Below are positions 62,113-64,000 of a DNA stretch of 64,000 bases, one piece after another; positions within the stretch are counted from its first letter, which is position 1, and the number at the start of each line of letters is the position of its first letter. A program made the translations under genes and the position numbers. The notes under the pieces were generated by a model. The model did no database searches. It was not told the origin of the DNA and worked only from the letters and a program-made list of their open reading frames with translations. This stretch comes from Pseudalkalibacillus hwajinpoensis. GTDB taxonomy: Bacteria; Bacillota; Bacilli; Bacillales; Guptibacillaceae. The stretch covers positions 1,178,001 through 1,242,000 of the forward strand of contig NZ_JADFCM010000001.1 in NCBI RefSeq assembly GCF_015234585.1. The letters are read 5' to 3'.

Positions 62113-63212
62113 TGCAACTGGAGAGTGTTACTCTACGTCATATTCGAATGAACCTAAAATCCCCTTTTAGTAACAGTTTGGAAACAGTCACTGCTCGAGA
62201 TTTAATTATCGTCGAAGTAAGAGATTCTGAAGGGGAAGTAGGTTTTGGAGAAGGAGTTGCCTTTACGTCGCCCTGGTATACAGAAGAGACGCTTCAAACT
62301 TCCTGGCATATGCTAAGAGACTTCATCATTCCTAAACTCAAAAACCAACTGATTGCTCATCCGTCCGATGTGGAAGGAATACTAGCGGGCATTCGAAGAA
62401 ATCCAATGGCTAAATCTGCGATTGAGGGTGCGATCTGGGACTTATATGCTAAAAGAGAAGGAATTAGCCTCTCAAGAGCATTAGGTGGTTCTTCACAGAA
62501 GATTAAGGCAGGAGTTGCCGTAGGCGCTTCGGATCCTTCAGTTATGCTAGAAGAAATCCATAGAAGAATTGATGAGGGATATGAACGAATTAAAGTGAAG
62601 ATCAAACCTTCGCAGGATATATCGATTCTAGAAGCAATACGTCATTCTTATCCAAACTTATCGTTAATGGCAGATGCGAACTCAGCTTATTCTCTGCAAG
62701 ACATCGATCGTTTAAAAGCACTTGATCCATTTCATTTGCTGATGATTGAACAACCTCTAGCAGCTGACGATATCGTAGATCATGCGATTTTACAAAAAGA
62801 GATTGAAACACCGGTCTGTTTGGATGAAAGTATACATTCTTATGATGATGCCCGTCGAGCACTCGATTTGAATAGCTGTAAGATTATTAATATTAAACCC
62901 GGACGTGTTGGAGGGTTATCCGTTAGTAAGAGGATCCATGATTTATGTAGCGAAAGGGGGATACCTGTTTGGTGTGGTGGCATGCTAGAGTCCGGAATAG
63001 GAAGGGCGCATAATATCGCACTTTCTAGTTTGGCTAATTTCACAATACCAGGAGATGTCTCTGCATCAGCACGGTACTGGGAAAAAGACATTATTGAACC
63101 TGAAGTGGAAGTGGAGAACGGTTTGATTACTGTTTCTAAAGAGAGTGGGATCGGATACGAAATAAACTGGAAAGAACTTGAGAGAGTGACGGTTTCTAAA
63201 GAAGTTTATTAA
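62109..63212 (+). CDS. menC: o-Succinylbenzoate synthase
   Basis: MenC (367 residues) dehydrates SHCHC to o-succinylbenzoate. It is an enolase-superfamily enzyme: the K-x-K acid/base pair is in RIKVKIKP, metal ligands are in LMADANSAY, LMIEQPL and VCLDESI, and a further lysine is in IINIKPGRVGG. ATG 62109 overlaps the menE stop; a second ATG follows directly. It ends the menaquinone operon at a terminator. Confidence 0.94.
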   Translation: MMQLESVTLRHIRMNLKSPFSNSLETVTARDLIIVEVRDSEGEVGFGEGVAFTSPWYTEETLQTSWHMLRDFIIPKLKNQLIAHPSDVEGILAGIRRNPMAKSAIEGAIWDLYAKREGISLSRALGGSSQKIKAGVAVGASDPSVMLEEIHRRIDEGYERIKVKIKPSQDISILEAIRHSYPNLSLMADANSAYSLQDIDRLKALDPFHLLMIEQPLAADDIVDHAILQKEIETPVCLDESIHSYDDARRALDLNSCKIINIKPGRVGGLSVSKRIHDLCSERGIPVWCGGMLESGIGRAHNIALSSLANFTIPGDVSASARYWEKDIIEPEVEVENGLITVSKESGIGYEINWKELERVTVSKEVY

Positions 63213-63234
63213 CATAGCTAGGGAAAAGATAACA

Positions 63235-63263
63235 AAAGGCAGAACCTTCTTAAGGTCCTGCCT
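63235..63263. terminator. Bidirectional terminator
   Basis: AAGGCAG-A-ACCTT / AAGGT-C-CTGCCTT stem with one mismatch, between convergent menC and the DUF3817 gene. Confidence 0.85.
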
Positions 63264-63268
63264 TGTCT

Positions 63269-63565
63269 TTATACTTCAGAATTTTTTGCGATTCGCGCAT
63301 CGAATATAAACGGTCCGAATGGGATAACGGAGGAGACAACTGCGAGCGCGGCTTTAATGAAAGACCAGCGCTTAACGATTGTGACATATAGAATTACGGC
63401 AAGATAGAGAACAAACAGTCCGCCATGTAACGCTCCAACAATCGTTACGGCCATAGGGATGTCCATCATGTATTTAAGAGGCATCGCAATTCCTAGTAAT
63501 AATAAAAATGATATTCCTTCTGCAAAGCCGACGCCTCGGAATAGTTTCAATGGTTGCTTTAACAA
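63269..63565 (-). CDS. DUF3817 integral membrane protein
   Basis: A 98-residue protein with three hydrophobic helices. The family features are the start FRGVGFAEGISFLLLLGIAMPLKY, the central GALHGGLFVLYLAV and the end SSVIPFGPFIFDARI. No function is established. The start is a TTG (63565) with AAGGAG ten bases before it; an ATG in that gap is out of frame. A perfect Fnr-type box lies 29 bases upstream. Confidence 0.85.
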   Translation of the reverse strand: MLKQPLKLFRGVGFAEGISFLLLLGIAMPLKYMMDIPMAVTIVGALHGGLFVLYLAVILYVTIVKRWSFIKAALAVVSSVIPFGPFIFDARIAKNSEV

Positions 63566-63593
63566 TGCATTTCACTCCTTCATCATTAGCTGA

Positions 63594-63609
63594 TGTGATC
63601 TGTTTCACA
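63594..63609. promoter_or_regulatory. Fnr/Crp-type box upstream of the DUF3817 gene
   Basis: TGTGATCTGTTTCACA matches TGTGA-N6-TCACA exactly. The best -10 (TATACT, 63636-63641 minus strand) is upstream of it, so the box would sit downstream of the start point and suggest repression. Confidence 0.5.
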
Positions 63610-63847
63610 TAAACAGTTACAGGCAGTTTACAAATAGTATATCAATACTAGTCCTACAATAGAAGTTGAAGTTTTATCGATTTCTTGACAGTTTGAATGT
63701 AAATACTCCTAATCACATTTCAATTCACAGAAAATTTAGTACTAAGGCATTGTTTTCAAATGTTTTGTAAGTGATGATTGCTTATACGTGCCTTTATCGA
63801 GTAGAATGAATGAGGGTAACAATAAATCAACTCTGAAGGAGATTTGT

Positions 63848-63934
63848 ATGAATAATAACAAAAAGGCAATCTTTATATACATTCCAAAGTCCAAAGTTGA
63901 TGAAGCCAAAAAAAACATGAAGAAGAATGATTAA
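63848..63934 (+). CDS. Very small basic protein of 28 residues, unknown
   Basis: A 28-codon frame starting MNNNKKAIFIYIPKSK and ending MKKND, with a short hydrophobic stretch (AIFIYIP) and a lysine-rich end. AAGGAG stands six bases before the ATG and a clear terminator follows 12 bases after the stop, so a separate small mRNA is likely. Confidence 0.55.
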   Translation: MNNNKKAIFIYIPKSKVDEAKKNMKKND

Positions 63935-63945
63935 TAGACGATAAA

Positions 63946-63980
63946 AAAACAGTCGAACCGTAATGGCTCGACTGTTTTAT
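63946..63980 (+). terminator. Terminator of the 28-residue gene
   Basis: AAAACAGTCGA / TCGACTGTTTT stem of 11 bp with partial inner pairing, then ATTTAT. Confidence 0.85.
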
Positions 63981-64000
63981 TTATGATGAATTAATAAATT

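Noticed and set aside
1..64000. rRNA, tRNA, CRISPR arrays, IS elements, prophage, replication origin
   Set aside because: No diagnostic sequence for any of these was seen; perfect palindromes are all explained as intergenic terminators.

Overview
The window is chromosomal DNA of low G+C from an aerobic, spore-forming member of the Bacillaceae. The evidence is Spo0F, a DHNA/menaquinone pathway in the Bacillus menFDHBEC order, sporulenol-type triterpene cyclase, Firmicute-type WXG100 secretion genes, AAGGAGG ribosome sites throughout and intrinsic terminators between most genes. Gene order differs from Bacillus subtilis, so it is a related genus rather than that species; I cannot name the species. 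No rRNA, tRNA, insertion sequence, prophage or CRISPR array was recognised.

Layout. 1-4.7 kb: type VII (WXG100) secretion operon on the minus strand (esxA-yukD-essB-essC, with essC cut by the window edge). 5.1-7.2 kb: TerD-type stress protein and an EamA exporter. 7.7-13.6 kb: cytochrome bd oxidase operon cydABDC. 13.9-19 kb: a WalR-box-preceded cell-wall 3D-domain protein, a YczE membrane protein, a DUF2252 protein and an Old Yellow Enzyme. 18.6-21.2 kb: proBA. 21.6-26.9 kb: membrane proteins, an ECF sigma/anti-sigma pair with its own ECF-type promoter, and an HD hydrolase. 27-31 kb: sigma-B-type ytxGH, spo0F, AIM24-family protein and helicase CshC. 31-35 kb: small genes, a minus-strand transcript unit with a full-consensus promoter, an amidase followed by a broken short-chain dehydrogenase, and CapA. 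35.5-39.4 kb: MobA-like protein, Fnr and a B-type (ba3-like) oxidase operon. 39.5-47 kb: proI, a large unknown membrane protein, sqhC, speH (apparently with an AUC start), an aldehyde dehydrogenase and a sugar kinase. 47-52 kb: an M42 peptidase and a BmrCD-like multidrug ABC exporter behind a leader-peptide attenuator. 52-64 kb: a nuclease lipoprotein, small proteins, a MenI-like thioesterase, menA and menFDHBEC.

How it works together. Respiration is the dominant theme: two alternative terminal oxidases (bd and ba3-like), the quinone they use (nearly the whole menaquinone pathway) and an oxygen-sensing Fnr with a C-terminal iron-sulphur cysteine cluster lie in one 64-kb stretch. TGTGA-N6-TCACA boxes occur upstream of cydA, fnr, the ba3-like operon and the DUF3817 gene. 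Those in front of fnr and the ba3-like operon lie at exactly the same distance from their -10 hexamers (centre at about -41.5), which suggests a local Fnr regulon.

The most interesting items are the bmr-type leader (23-codon open reading frame, antiterminator pairing and two tandem terminators), the Fnr boxes, the AUC start of speH, the ECF promoter that redefines the sigma factor start, and the unexplained strong promoter and structured transcript near 31.9 kb.
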